The notes: a model not told the origin generated them from the sequence alone. A stretch of 64,000 bases of DNA from Bradyrhizobium sp. CCGUVB4N (GCF_024199945.1 NZ_JANADP010000001.1:2914001-2978000); one strand, 5' to 3'. Positions 8,295-16,180 are shown, numbered from the stretch's first letter. Program-made: numbers and translations.

Positions 8295-9503
8295 TCACCC
8301 AGTTCTTTTCACCCAAGCCTCGGTCACGCGCACATATTTAATGGCGCGGCGATGGAAGGTGAAGGCCGTGTGGATCGCGTCATCGGCGGTCTGCTTGACG
8401 CTGGGATAGGACAACTCGCGATTGGTCTGGTCGCGCGAATTGTTGGTCATGCAATAGCCGTCGCCAATTTCCACGTTACGCTTGGCCCAGCTCTTTCCGC
8501 CGTCGGTCGAGATCGCCAGCGTCATCGGCGCCCGCGGTGCGCCCCAGAACGCGGTGCGTCCGTCCGACTTGCTGCCGTCGCCGGCGAGCACGGGCGGGAG
8601 ATCGTCCTCGATCTCGTCATAGAGCGAGAGGCGGCGTCCGGTCGCATCCTTGGAGCTGGAATCGTTGAAGACCAGCGCGAGATGACCGTTGCCGAGCCGG
8701 GTGAGCTGGATCGAGGAGTTGTTGTTGGGCAGCGCGGTCGCAACCGGCGCCGACCAGGTGCGGCCATGGTCGGTCGAGCGGCTCTGATAGATATTGTCCG
8801 CCCAGCGGCTGCGATACACCGCGATCAGCGAGCCGTCGTCGAGGCGTTCGATGCACATATGCACGCAGCCACGGCTGCCGGGAACATCCACATCGCGCCA
8901 GGTCGCACCGGCGTCGGACGAGATCTTGACGGCGCTGGTATCCTCGTCGCCGTTCCATTTCTTGCCCGGCATGCTGTGGCAATAGAACACCGGCAACAGC
9001 CAGTCGCCATTGTCGAGCACGACGATCGGCTGCCGGATGAAGGTGCCGCGGCCGCGGTGCTCGGGAAACAGCGTCTCGATCGGACCCCAGCTCTTGCCAT
9101 GGTCGCGCGAGAGGCGACGGCGGATGATGGCGGTGTCCTGGTTTCCGGCCAGTTGCGCCGTCCACATCAGCCACAGCGTGCCGTCAGGGGCCGGGAATAG
9201 CACCGGGTTCTGTTCCGAGCGGCCGGAATCGTCCGACAGCTTCTCCACGCGCGACCATTGCGTCGTGCCGCGGGGAAGCCGCGAGAAATACACCGAGATG
9301 TCCGACATGCCCTCCTGCGTGCCGCCGAACCAGACGCAAGCCAAATCGCCATTGGCGAGCGGCATCAGATTGGCGGCATGGTTCTGCACGCAAGGCGAGG
9401 GAATGAAGGCGTCGAACCTATCAGGGTCGCCGGCCGCTTGGCGCACGGCGCCGTCGGCCGTGATCTCGAGTTCGGCCATCGCGACCTCGGTACCGATGGT
9501 CAT
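8295..9503 (-). CDS. Sialidase/BNR-repeat family protein (exo-alpha-sialidase-like), 402 aa
   Basis: At least four Asp-box (BNR) motifs of the S-x-D-x-G-x-x-W type are present: SRDHGKSW, SSDAGATW, STDHGRTW and STDGGKSW. They mark the blades of a six-bladed beta-propeller. FIRQP and the arginine in YRSRW resemble positions used by sialidases to hold a carboxylate. No signal peptide is seen, so the enzyme looks cytoplasmic, which fits intracellular handling of an imported glycoside or sugar acid. ATG at 9503 overlaps the TGA of the upstream symporter gene (ATGA), indicating translational coupling. Members of this group are often annotated as sialidases without proof, so specificity is open. Confidence 0.85.
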   Translation of the reverse strand: MTIGTEVAMAELEITADGAVRQAAGDPDRFDAFIPSPCVQNHAANLMPLANGDLACVWFGGTQEGMSDISVYFSRLPRGTTQWSRVEKLSDDSGRSEQNPVLFPAPDGTLWLMWTAQLAGNQDTAIIRRRLSRDHGKSWGPIETLFPEHRGRGTFIRQPIVVLDNGDWLLPVFYCHSMPGKKWNGDEDTSAVKISSDAGATWRDVDVPGSRGCVHMCIERLDDGSLIAVYRSRWADNIYQSRSTDHGRTWSAPVATALPNNNSSIQLTRLGNGHLALVFNDSSSKDATGRRLSLYDEIEDDLPPVLAGDGSKSDGRTAFWGAPRAPMTLAISTDGGKSWAKRNVEIGDGYCMTNNSRDQTNRELSYPSVKQTADDAIHTAFTFHRRAIKYVRVTEAWVKRTG

Positions 9504-10927
9504 GTCGAAGTCCTTTCAACGAAAGCGGTGGGTTGCGCGGTCTGCGGCGCCGCGGGTGTGCGGCCCATCACCAGCCGCTCAATCGCCATCACCAGAAGCG
9601 GCGTCACGGCGGCGATGTACATGTTGTCGATTCCGAAGGGATTGCCGAGCAGGTACCAGACCGTGGTCGAGACCGCAGCGCCGATCAGGCCGGCGGTGGC
9701 GCCACGGTTGCTGGCGAACAGCGGCAGATAGAAGCCCATCATCGCCACCATCGTCACCGACAGCCGCAGGGCACGCGTGAAGAACGACAGCTTCAGGATC
9801 TCCGGAATGAAGAACACGAAGATCAGCGGCACGATCGCGATCACGATCGAGAACACGCGTGTCATCTTCAGCTCGCGCTCCGGCGTCGGCTTCCAATAGG
9901 GCACGTAGAAGTCGCGCACCACCAGCGAGGCGATCGCGAGCGCGACCGTGCAGACGCTGACGAAGATCGAGGCGACCAGCGAGGTCGTCACGAAGGCCGA
10001 GGCGAGCGGCGGCATCTTCTCCAAAAACACCGGCAGCGCGTAGAGGCTGTTCATGTCCGGGTAGAGATATTTTGCGGCAACCCCGATCAGCGCGAGCAGG
10101 AAGCCGAGCGGGAGACAGAACGCGGCGGCATAATACGTCGCCTTGCGGGCGTCATCTGCGCTCGGCGTCGACGAGATCGCTTGCACGATGAATTGCGTCG
10201 AGAAGATCGCGCCGACCGTGCCGAAGGTCCAGGCGAAGATGGTCGTGAAGCCGATCTTGCCGTCCCAGGAGAAATAATAAGCCGGCAGCTTGGCCTGGAT
10301 CGGCGCAATGCCGCCGGTCAGCGACATCGCGACCGTAAAGATGATAATGATGCCGACGACCTTGAAGGCGCTGTGCAGGATCGTCACCCAGGCGACGCCC
10401 TTCAATCCGCCGAACACGTAGTAGAAGGTCGAGACGACAGCGATGATGCACATCGCAACGGGCAGGCTGACATGCAGCGCGGTGGCGATCGCAGCGGCGC
10501 CGCTGACATAGTTGCCGACATTCACCAGCAGCAGCGCATAGATCATGATCACGGAGACCGTCAGCATGGTCGACTTGCCGTATTTCTGCGCGATCGCGGC
10601 CGAGATGGTGTATTCGCCGGAACTGTAGAGCTTCTTCACCATCAGCATGCCGAACAGCAGGAAGCCGATCGAGGCGCCGAGCACGGCCCATCCGGCCGCC
10701 ATGCCGGACTGGAACGCTTCCTGCGCGGTGCCGACGGTCGACTTGGCGCCGACGAATTCGGACATCATCAGCACGCCGACGACGACGGCCGGCATCGCGC
10801 GGGACGCGGTCATGAACTGATCGCTGGTCCGGCTGCGCAGCTTGAGCGTGAGCCAGGAGGTGAAGGCGATGTAGGCGACGATCATCGTGACGACGAGCGT
10901 GCTTTCGCCGGAAAGGATGGCTTGCAT
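9500..10927 (-). CDS. Sodium:solute symporter (SSS family), 475 aa
   Basis: A polytopic membrane protein with about 13 hydrophobic segments. Recognisable SSS features include FMTASRAMP in the first loop, SEFVGAKSTVGTAQEAF in the TM2 region, GLKGVAWVTILHSAFK and TSLVASIFVSVCTVALAIASLVVRD. It would import a solute with Na+. It is the first gene of a unit whose second gene, the sialidase-like enzyme, starts inside its stop codon, so the transported solute is likely the substrate or product of that enzyme (inference). About 240 bp separate it from the IS110 element. The hydrophobic profile is complete and no frameshift is seen. Confidence 0.88.
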   Translation of the reverse strand: MQAILSGESTLVVTMIVAYIAFTSWLTLKLRSRTSDQFMTASRAMPAVVVGVLMMSEFVGAKSTVGTAQEAFQSGMAAGWAVLGASIGFLLFGMLMVKKLYSSGEYTISAAIAQKYGKSTMLTVSVIMIYALLLVNVGNYVSGAAAIATALHVSLPVAMCIIAVVSTFYYVFGGLKGVAWVTILHSAFKVVGIIIIFTVAMSLTGGIAPIQAKLPAYYFSWDGKIGFTTIFAWTFGTVGAIFSTQFIVQAISSTPSADDARKATYYAAAFCLPLGFLLALIGVAAKYLYPDMNSLYALPVFLEKMPPLASAFVTTSLVASIFVSVCTVALAIASLVVRDFYVPYWKPTPERELKMTRVFSIVIAIVPLIFVFFIPEILKLSFFTRALRLSVTMVAMMGFYLPLFASNRGATAGLIGAAVSTTVWYLLGNPFGIDNMYIAAVTPLLVMAIERLVMGRTPAAPQTAQPTAFVERTST

Positions 10928-11133
10928 CGGTGACGTTTCCTCTGATGGCCCGGGACGCGGTGTTGTGGCCCCGCTTCTGCCCGATGGCTGAATGTTCGGA
11001 ATGCGAACAAATGTTGTTGAAATCCATTAAACCTGTCCGGGCGCCGTGCGTCAAGCACGCGCCGCGAGGCATCGTGGAAATCCGGGTTCCCGAGAGCAGT
11101 TGGGCGATCGCATTTGGGAGGGATTCCCTGTGG

Positions 11134-11170
11134 CCATCCTTCGAGACGCCCGCCGTTGGCGGGCCCTCAG
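11134..11170. repeat. Left part of a REP-type palindrome split by the IS110 element
   Basis: The segment begins CCATCC and holds a 7-bp hairpin, GCCCGCC (11148-11154) / GGCGGGC (11158-11164), then CCTCAG. Joined to 12298-12308 (GATGAGGATGG) it makes a complete palindromic repeat with outer arms CCATCC/GGATGG. The two halves therefore belong to one repeat interrupted by the transposon. Confidence 0.75.
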
Positions 11171-11185
11171 CGACTGTGTTCTTCG

Positions 11186-12118
11186 TCAAGCGGGTTGCCA
11201 TGGTTTTCGATCCCTGAGCATGGCGTTGAGGATGGTGAGGAGCTTGCGGGCGACCGCGATGAGGGCGACCATTTTCGGCTTACCGGCGCTCACGAGGTGA
11301 CGGTAGAAAAGCTTGAGCTGCGGGTGGCATCGGATCGCCGAGAGGGCAGCCATGTAGAGGGCCGCCCGCAAGGCAGTTCGTCCACCGCCGATCTTGCTCC
11401 TGCCTTTCCATCGGCCGGACTGGCGAACGAAGGGAGCAAGGCCGGCAAGGCTTGCGATCTGACGCCGGTTGAGGGTGCCGAGTTCGGGCACCTCGGCAAG
11501 GAAGGTGCGTGCGAGTGTATTGCCGACCCCCGGGAAGGTGATCAGCAAATCTTCTTGGTCCCGCCAGGCCGGCGAGCCCCGTACCAGCGTGTCGATGTCG
11601 TTGTCGATGTCCGGCAGCTCCTTCTCGAGGACCTTGATGTGGCGGGCAAGGCTCTTGCGGACGCGAACATTCTCCACCCGCTTCTCGCGCTGGCGTTCGG
11701 CGACGATCATCTCGATGATCTGCCGGCGTCGGGCAACCAGTTCGGCCAGCAAGCGAGCTTGCTCGTCCGGGACGGGACGCAGGGCGGGCTTCACCGCCTC
11801 AACGAACCGTGCGATCACCGCGGCATCGATCGGATCGGACTTGGCGCGCTGGCCAATCGCCTGCGCGAAGTGCCGGATCTGGGCCGGATTGATGACCGCC
11901 AGCGGCAACTGGGCGCCGGCCAGTGCTGCCGCGACCACCGTCTCGAAGCCGCCAGTCGCCTCCAGCCCAATCAGGCTCGGCGAACAGGCCGCAAGCCGCG
12001 CAACAAGATCTTCCAAGCCCTTGCCGTCGCGCGCCACGGCAAACACTTCTCCGCTCGGACGCATATGAACATCCAACCGGTCCTTAGATACATCTATGCC
12101 AACATAGATCGCGTCCAT
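11186..12118 (-). CDS. IS110-family transposase (DEDD recombinase), 310 aa
   Basis: The N-terminal RuvC-like DEDD domain opens with AIYVGIDVSKDRLDVHM (first Asp in GIDVSKD), continues with LIGLEATGG (Glu) and then KSDPIDAAVIARF (two Asp). A coiled-coil-like middle section precedes the C-terminal transposase_20 domain (FPGVGNTLARTFLAEVPELGTLNRRQIASLAGLAP), which supplies the serine nucleophile in this family; SGRWKGRSKIGGGR follows. Length is typical. ATG at 12118 is used because it starts at the family N-terminus; the frame is open upstream to 12415, but that stretch is the non-coding left end. The stop codon's TTGACG context may also supply a -35 element for the circular junction promoter. 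Confidence 0.93.
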   Translation of the reverse strand: MDAIYVGIDVSKDRLDVHMRPSGEVFAVARDGKGLEDLVARLAACSPSLIGLEATGGFETVVAAALAGAQLPLAVINPAQIRHFAQAIGQRAKSDPIDAAVIARFVEAVKPALRPVPDEQARLLAELVARRRQIIEMIVAERQREKRVENVRVRKSLARHIKVLEKELPDIDNDIDTLVRGSPAWRDQEDLLITFPGVGNTLARTFLAEVPELGTLNRRQIASLAGLAPFVRQSGRWKGRSKIGGGRTALRAALYMAALSAIRCHPQLKLFYRHLVSAGKPKMVALIAVARKLLTILNAMLRDRKPWQPA

Positions 12119-12119
12119 C

Positions 12120-12280
12120 TGCACCCATCCTTGCGCAACCGGGCTCGCCAGGCGGCCCTCGCGACTGTTCGGGTTCGATGGAACAACGGACGGGGCGCCG
12201 CGCTGAGGCACGGGCTTCATAGCCCTTGGATGAAGCGGTCTCCCGTCCGTTACCGCACCGGCTATCTTAGCCGATCTGGC
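12120..12280 (-). ncRNA. Candidate bridge RNA of the IS110 element
   Basis: Read on the minus strand, three structures occur in order. A 5' hairpin GGCT/AGCC (12272-12260) comes first. A target loop follows, closed by a 10-bp stem AACGGACGGG (12251-12242) / CCCGTCCGTT (12194-12185), with inner hairpin GGGCT-ATGA-AGCCC (12225-12212). A donor loop is closed by CCATC (12181-12177) / GATGG (12129-12125), with inner GGGC/GCCC. The target loop carries TCATCC (12233-12228) on its 5' side, identical to the left target, and CCTCAG (12208-12203) on its 3' side, complementary to the right target CTGAGG. The donor loop carries ACAGTCGC (12168-12161), identical to the right end of the element plus core C, and CAAG (12133-12130), complementary to CTTG at the left end. 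This is the architecture described for IS621-type bridge RNAs. Exact ends are not determined. Confidence 0.72.
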
Positions 12281-12297
12281 GCGATCTGACTTACAAG

Positions 12298-12308
12298 GAT
12301 GAGGATGG
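12298..12308. repeat. Right remnant of the REP palindrome split by IS110
   Basis: GATGAGGATGG directly follows the element. It supplies the outer arm GGATGG that pairs with CCATCC at 11134-11139 when the insertion is removed. Confidence 0.7.
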
Positions 12309-12348
12309 AGTGTGCGGCCGCAGTTTTGACGAGCACCGACGCCGCTTA

Positions 12349-12396
12349 GCCTCATCGCTGAGGAGACCGCGAAGCGGTCGTCTCGAAGGACGAGGC
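12349..12396. repeat. Intact REP-type palindrome
   Basis: An inverted-repeat unit with outer arms GCCTC/GAGGC and an inner hairpin GACCGC-GAA-GCGGTC (12365-12379). It has the same GTCTCGAAGGA segment as the interrupted repeat at 11134-11170, in the opposite orientation. Together they form a REP pair flanking the insertion site. Its CTCATC-G-CTGAGG differs by one inserted base from the IS110 target. Confidence 0.75.
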
Positions 12397-12503
12397 GCGC
12401 GCTCAGGTCGCGCAAAATGCCATTTGCGATCGCCCTGCAGCGAGCATGATGGGGCGCTATGACGCGGCCCTTCAGCGAGAGGGCTTCAACGCGCGTGCGC
12501 CAT

Positions 12504-13652
12504 CTATTCGGCGCTGCGCTTCCAGGCGCCGGTGCCGAGCTTGCCGGTGATCACAGCCAGCGCATCGTGGATTTCGTAGGCGCCGCCGTCGCTGTAGCCT
12601 GACAGGCCCCTGGTTGCATGCAGGGACCAGCGGCCGTTCGTCGCCGTCATCGTGCCTTCGTGCGGACGTGCCGAGCGCTGTGGCTCGGCGTGGAACCTGT
12701 AGGTGCCGTCGCCCATGATCTGCCAGATCCAGCGCGACTGGCCGCGGCCGCTCGGCACCATGATCTCCCAGGTGCCGACCAGCGCGGGATCGATCGTCAG
12801 CGTCTGCGGCGGAGCAGGGGAGACGACGGCCGGAAGCGGGCTGGGCGGTGCTGCTGGCTCGCTGCCTGCCGCTGGCCGACCGGCCAGATAGATCGCCTTG
12901 CGCGACAGCGAACCGTAGACGAACGGCTGCTGTTCGTTGCGGGTTGCCTCCATCACGTCGTCGCGGACATTGCGGAACATGAACGTCACCTCGACGCCTG
13001 ATACTTCGATGTTGCGCAGCAGCGCCGCTGCAAACGGGCTGTTGCGCGCATCGCCGTCGAGCGCCGTGGTGCCGTCGCGTGCGGCATAGGCGACGAGAAC
13101 GTTGCCGACGGGTTCGATGCGGCCGAGCCCGCTGGTGGGGGCCGCCCGCGTGGCGATCGATCGGTTCATCCGTGCTGCAAACGGATTGTTGCGGCAGGCA
13201 TCGAGGATAACGAGGCCAAGGCTCGTGGTGTTCGACACCTGCAGCATCACGCTTTGCAGGTTGATGGCTTCATTCGCAGCGTCCGTGTCCCGCTTCAAGT
13301 CTGCGTCGACAGGGATCAGCCAGTTCTCGCCATTGATCTCCATGCCATGGCCGGCGAAATACACAGCCGCCATGTCGGCGCCGGCGGCGTCGCGCCCCAA
13401 TGCGATCAGGCCGCGGCGCATGTCATCGAAGCCAGCGTTCGTCGCCAGGAAGACGGTGAAGCCAAGTCGCTTCAGCGCTGCGGCGATGTCGCTGGCGTCG
13501 TTCGGCGGATTCGTCAGCGCCGGCACGTTCCGGTAGGCGCCGTTGCCGATCACGAGCGCGACCCGCCTGCCTTCCGCGGCTACGGCGGTCGACGCCACGC
13601 CTGCCAACGCAGTCGCCGCCGTCAGTCCCGAAACGAATTCGCGCCGGTTCAT
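12504..13652 (-). CDS. Caspase-like (peptidase C14) protein with Tat-type signal, 382 aa
   Basis: The N-terminus MNRREFVSGLTAATALAGVASTAVAAEG has a twin-arginine, a hydrophobic stretch and an AxA-like cleavage site, so Tat export to the periplasm is likely. The caspase fold follows: RVALVIGNGAY at the first strand, His102 in YFAGHGME and Cys153 in LDACRNNP give the catalytic dyad of bacterial metacaspase-like peptidases. After about residue 255 a Pro/Ala-rich linker leads to a C-terminal module (residues 290-380, VGTWEIMVPSGRGQSRWIWQ onward) resembling a small beta domain of unknown function. It lies next to the IS110 element and is not obviously in an operon. Substrate and role are unknown. 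Confidence 0.85.
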   Translation of the reverse strand: MNRREFVSGLTAATALAGVASTAVAAEGRRVALVIGNGAYRNVPALTNPPNDASDIAAALKRLGFTVFLATNAGFDDMRRGLIALGRDAAGADMAAVYFAGHGMEINGENWLIPVDADLKRDTDAANEAINLQSVMLQVSNTTSLGLVILDACRNNPFAARMNRSIATRAAPTSGLGRIEPVGNVLVAYAARDGTTALDGDARNSPFAAALLRNIEVSGVEVTFMFRNVRDDVMEATRNEQQPFVYGSLSRKAIYLAGRPAAGSEPAAPPSPLPAVVSPAPPQTLTIDPALVGTWEIMVPSGRGQSRWIWQIMGDGTYRFHAEPQRSARPHEGTMTATNGRWSLHATRGLSGYSDGGAYEIHDALAVITGKLGTGAWKRSAE

Positions 13653-13720
13653 CCGGATCTCGCTGGCTAGAACGCGTTCCTATCCTAGCGCAACCGATCC
13701 GGGGGAGCCACGGGCCTGTC

Positions 13721-14887
13721 TCAGTTCGCCGACAGCGCTGTCTTGGCGACTTCGGCCATCCAGCTCGATGCCACGGGGAGGATCGCGTCGTTGAAATCGT
13801 AACGCGGGCCGTGCAGCTCGGCGCCGTCGCGCAAGGGGCCGTTACCGATCCACACGAACGCGCCGGGACGCCTCTGGAGATAGAAGGCGAAGTCTTCGCC
13901 GGCCATGCTGGGTGCGAGGTCGCGCCGCACCGGCGCACGGACCTTGTCCGCGGCCATGCGCGCGAGGCCGGCTTCCTCCGGCGAGTTGGTCGTCACGCCA
14001 ACGCCCATGACGATGTCGGGCGTGACCTTGACGTCGAAGCTCGTGGCGATGCCGGCGCAGATCTCGCCGATCCGCGCGAGGATGATGTCCTTCACCTCGT
14101 TGCGGTGATGCCGCAGCGTGCCGCGGATCACGACCTTGCCCGCGATTTGATTGGGCGCCGTGCCGCCCTCGATCGTGCAGAGCGAGAGCACGGCGGTGTC
14201 GAGCGGATCAACGCCGCGCGACACGATTCCTTGCATCGCCACGATCAGGTGGCCGGCCGCCATCAGGGGATCGCGGGTCAGATGCGGCATGCCGGCGTGC
14301 CCCGCATGGCCCTCGATGGTGATGGTGACGCGTCCACCCGAGGCCATCACCACACCGTCGTGAACCGCGATGGTGCCGGCTTCCAGGCCCGGCCAGTTGT
14401 GGAAGCCGAACACGCGATCCATCGGGAACCGCTCGAACAGCCCGGCCGCGACCATCGCGCGCGAGCCGCCAAAACCCTCCTCGGCCGGCTGGAAGATGAA
14501 ATCGACGGTACCGCTCCAGCTCGTATCCGCGGCGAGCAGCGCCGCTGCGCCAAGCAGCGAGGCGGTGTGCCCGTCATGGCCGCAGGCATGCATCACGCCT
14601 GAAGTCTTCGAGGCATAGGCAAGCCCGGTGTCTTCGGTGATCGGCAGCGCGTCCATGTCGGCGCGCAGGCCGACGCGCCCCTCGGCCGATCCGCGCGTCA
14701 GCGTTGCGACCACGCCGTGGCCGCCGATGCCTGACACGAAGGGAATGCCGAGCTCGGTGAGTTTTTCCTGCACGAAGGCGGCGGTCGCCTTTTCCTGCAG
14801 GGAGAGCTCGGGGTGGGCATGCAGATGCTGGCGCCAGGCGGTCAGTTTCTTGTGCAGTTCAGGGGGCAAGGCGCGGCTCTCTCGCAT
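13721..14887 (-). CDS. M20-family amidohydrolase (hippurate-hydrolase/N-acyl-amino-acid type), 388 aa
   Basis: Metal-binding motifs of the M20D group are clear: WRQHLHAHPELS near the N-terminus, RADMDALPI, MHACGHDGHTA with Cys and His ligands, FQPAEEGFGG with the catalytic Glu pair, and SMAGEDFAFYL near the C-terminus. It would hydrolyse N-acylated amino acids or related amides in the cytoplasm. The start is uncertain: ATG at 14887 (MRESRALPPE) gives the usual family length. ATG at 14932 has AAGGGG four nt upstream and would add 15 residues. The gene is monocistronic by appearance, with 35-85 bp to the next gene on the same strand. Confidence 0.88.
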   Translation of the reverse strand: MRESRALPPELHKKLTAWRQHLHAHPELSLQEKATAAFVQEKLTELGIPFVSGIGGHGVVATLTRGSAEGRVGLRADMDALPITEDTGLAYASKTSGVMHACGHDGHTASLLGAAALLAADTSWSGTVDFIFQPAEEGFGGSRAMVAAGLFERFPMDRVFGFHNWPGLEAGTIAVHDGVVMASGGRVTITIEGHAGHAGMPHLTRDPLMAAGHLIVAMQGIVSRGVDPLDTAVLSLCTIEGGTAPNQIAGKVVIRGTLRHHRNEVKDIILARIGEICAGIATSFDVKVTPDIVMGVGVTTNSPEEAGLARMAADKVRAPVRRDLAPSMAGEDFAFYLQRRPGAFVWIGNGPLRDGAELHGPRYDFNDAILPVASSWMAEVAKTALSAN

Positions 14888-14970
14888 GATGACGGCTAGC
14901 TGCCACTCTAGCCGATTATCCGTGCCCCGCATCAAGCCCCTTGGAATGCCTCGCGTGCAGCAATGCGTCC

Positions 14971-16059
14971 CTACGGCGCCAGCTTCGCCAGCCCCTTCCA
15001 GTCAAAATGGATGCCGTGGCCCAGCCGGTCCGGCGCCAGCGCCTTGCCGTCCTCGAGCACCAGCGGATGCTCGATATACTTGTCGAGCCCGAAGCCGTGG
15101 GCTTCCAGATACGACCGGTTCGGGCAGGCCGCAAGCAGATGCACGGTGATGTCGTGCGCGCCGTGGCTGGTGACGGGCAGGTTGAAGGCCTCCGCCAGCC
15201 GCGCGATCTTCATGAAGGCGCTGACGCCGCCGCAATTGGTGACGTCGGGCTCGGGATAGGACACCGCGCCCGATGCGATGTAGTTCTTGAACTCCCACAG
15301 CGAACGCAGATTCTCGCCCGCGGCGATCGGTACGCCGCCGGCCTGCATGATGCGGGCGTGGCCCGCGACATCGTCGGGGATGATCGGCTCTTCCAGCCAG
15401 GTCAAATCGTACGGCACGAAGGCGCGGGCGGCGCGGATTGCTTCCTCCACCGTCCATTTCATGTTGGCATCCGCCATCAGCGGAAAGCCGTCGCCGAGAT
15501 GGTCTCGCATCGCCGCGACGCGTGCGACGTCGGATTTGAGATCGGGCCGGCCGACCTTCATCTTGATGGCGCGAAACCCCTTGGCGAGGTTGCCGTCGGT
15601 CTGCTTGAGCAGCGCCTCGACCGAGAGATCAAGATCGATGCCGCCCGCATAGCACGGCACGTGCGCGTCGAACCCGCCGAGCAGCTGGTACAGCGGCAAT
15701 TTCGCGCGTCGCGCCTTCAGATCCCACAGCGCGATGTCGAGCGCGGACAGCGCCAGCACCGCCGGCCCGCCGCGTCCGCCATAATGCAGGCCCCACCAGA
15801 CGTGATGCCAGATGCTTTCCGTGTCGTCCGCCTCGCGTCCCTCGACCAGCGGCGGGATCTCGCGCTTCAGGATATCGGCGGTCGCGCCCCCATTGCGCCC
15901 GACGGTGTAAGTGTAGCCGACGCCTTCAGCGCCATCGGCATCACGGATGCGGCAGGTGATCAGCTCGAACGCCGCGATCTCGCCATGGGTGGAATCGGAC
16001 AGCGTGACGGGCAGGGGAATCCGGTAGAGCGCGGATTCGATTTTCGCGATGCGTGGCAT
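14971..16059 (-). CDS. Mandelate racemase/muconate lactonizing enzyme (enolase superfamily), 362 aa
   Basis: The capping domain (residues 1-125) precedes a TIM barrel with K166-x-K168 in AIKMKVG, metal ligands Asp197 (MADAN), Glu223 (WLEEP) and Glu249 (AAGEN), and the catalytic-base region with His299 and His302 (SHGAHD). The KxK motif with a distal His places it in the mandelate-racemase subgroup, which includes many acid-sugar dehydratases. The N-terminus SALYRIPLP is also typical. It would abstract the alpha proton of a carboxylate substrate, which is not known. A long palindromic repeat separates it from the upstream peptidase gene. Confidence 0.88.
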   Translation of the reverse strand: MPRIAKIESALYRIPLPVTLSDSTHGEIAAFELITCRIRDADGAEGVGYTYTVGRNGGATADILKREIPPLVEGREADDTESIWHHVWWGLHYGGRGGPAVLALSALDIALWDLKARRAKLPLYQLLGGFDAHVPCYAGGIDLDLSVEALLKQTDGNLAKGFRAIKMKVGRPDLKSDVARVAAMRDHLGDGFPLMADANMKWTVEEAIRAARAFVPYDLTWLEEPIIPDDVAGHARIMQAGGVPIAAGENLRSLWEFKNYIASGAVSYPEPDVTNCGGVSAFMKIARLAEAFNLPVTSHGAHDITVHLLAACPNRSYLEAHGFGLDKYIEHPLVLEDGKALAPDRLGHGIHFDWKGLAKLAP

Positions 16060-16088
16060 GTGGCCTCCCTGCGTTTTCTTCTTGGTTC

Positions 16089-16170
16089 GTAGGATGGGTA
16101 GAGCGAAGTGAAACCCATCATTGTCATCGCAAGCGTAGCGATGGGTTTCGCTGCGCTCTACCCATCCTAC
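16089..16170. repeat. Long palindromic intergenic repeat, copy 1
   Basis: It begins GTAGGATGGGTAGAGCG and ends with the inverted form CGCTCTACCCATCCTAC; inner arms read GAAACCCATC and GATGGGTTTC around a short variable centre. A second copy lies at 17412-17489. As a transcript it would form a stem of roughly 30 bp. Dispersed repeats of this design are common in Bradyrhizobium intergenic regions (general knowledge). Confidence 0.85.
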
Positions 16171-16180
16171 AGTCTGTGCC

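Larger units (their letters stand above)
11171..12297 (-). mobile_element. Complete IS110-family insertion sequence (about 1.13 kb)
   Basis: Boundaries are deduced by rejoining the interrupted palindrome. With the transposase-sense strand as reference, the core dinucleotide CT occurs at both junctions (minus-strand 12297-12296 and 11170-11169). The unit contains the transposase, 15 nt of right end (11171-11185) and about 177 nt of left non-coding end (12119-12295). A long left end and short right end match the IS110 group, whose bridge RNA lies upstream of the transposase. No terminal inverted repeats and no longer target duplication are seen, as expected for this family. The element appears intact and potentially active. 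Confidence 0.8.

Noticed and set aside
7527..9200. 557-residue plus-strand frame over SDR and sialidase genes
   Set aside because: No motifs; covers two real minus-strand genes.
9533..10933. 466-residue plus-strand frame over the symporter gene
   Set aside because: Arg/His/Asp-rich antisense shadow; the minus strand encodes a normal polytopic transporter.
12119..12415. 99-residue N-terminal extension of the IS110 transposase
   Set aside because: The family N-terminus begins at ATG 12118; the extension crosses the element's end and its structured RNA region.
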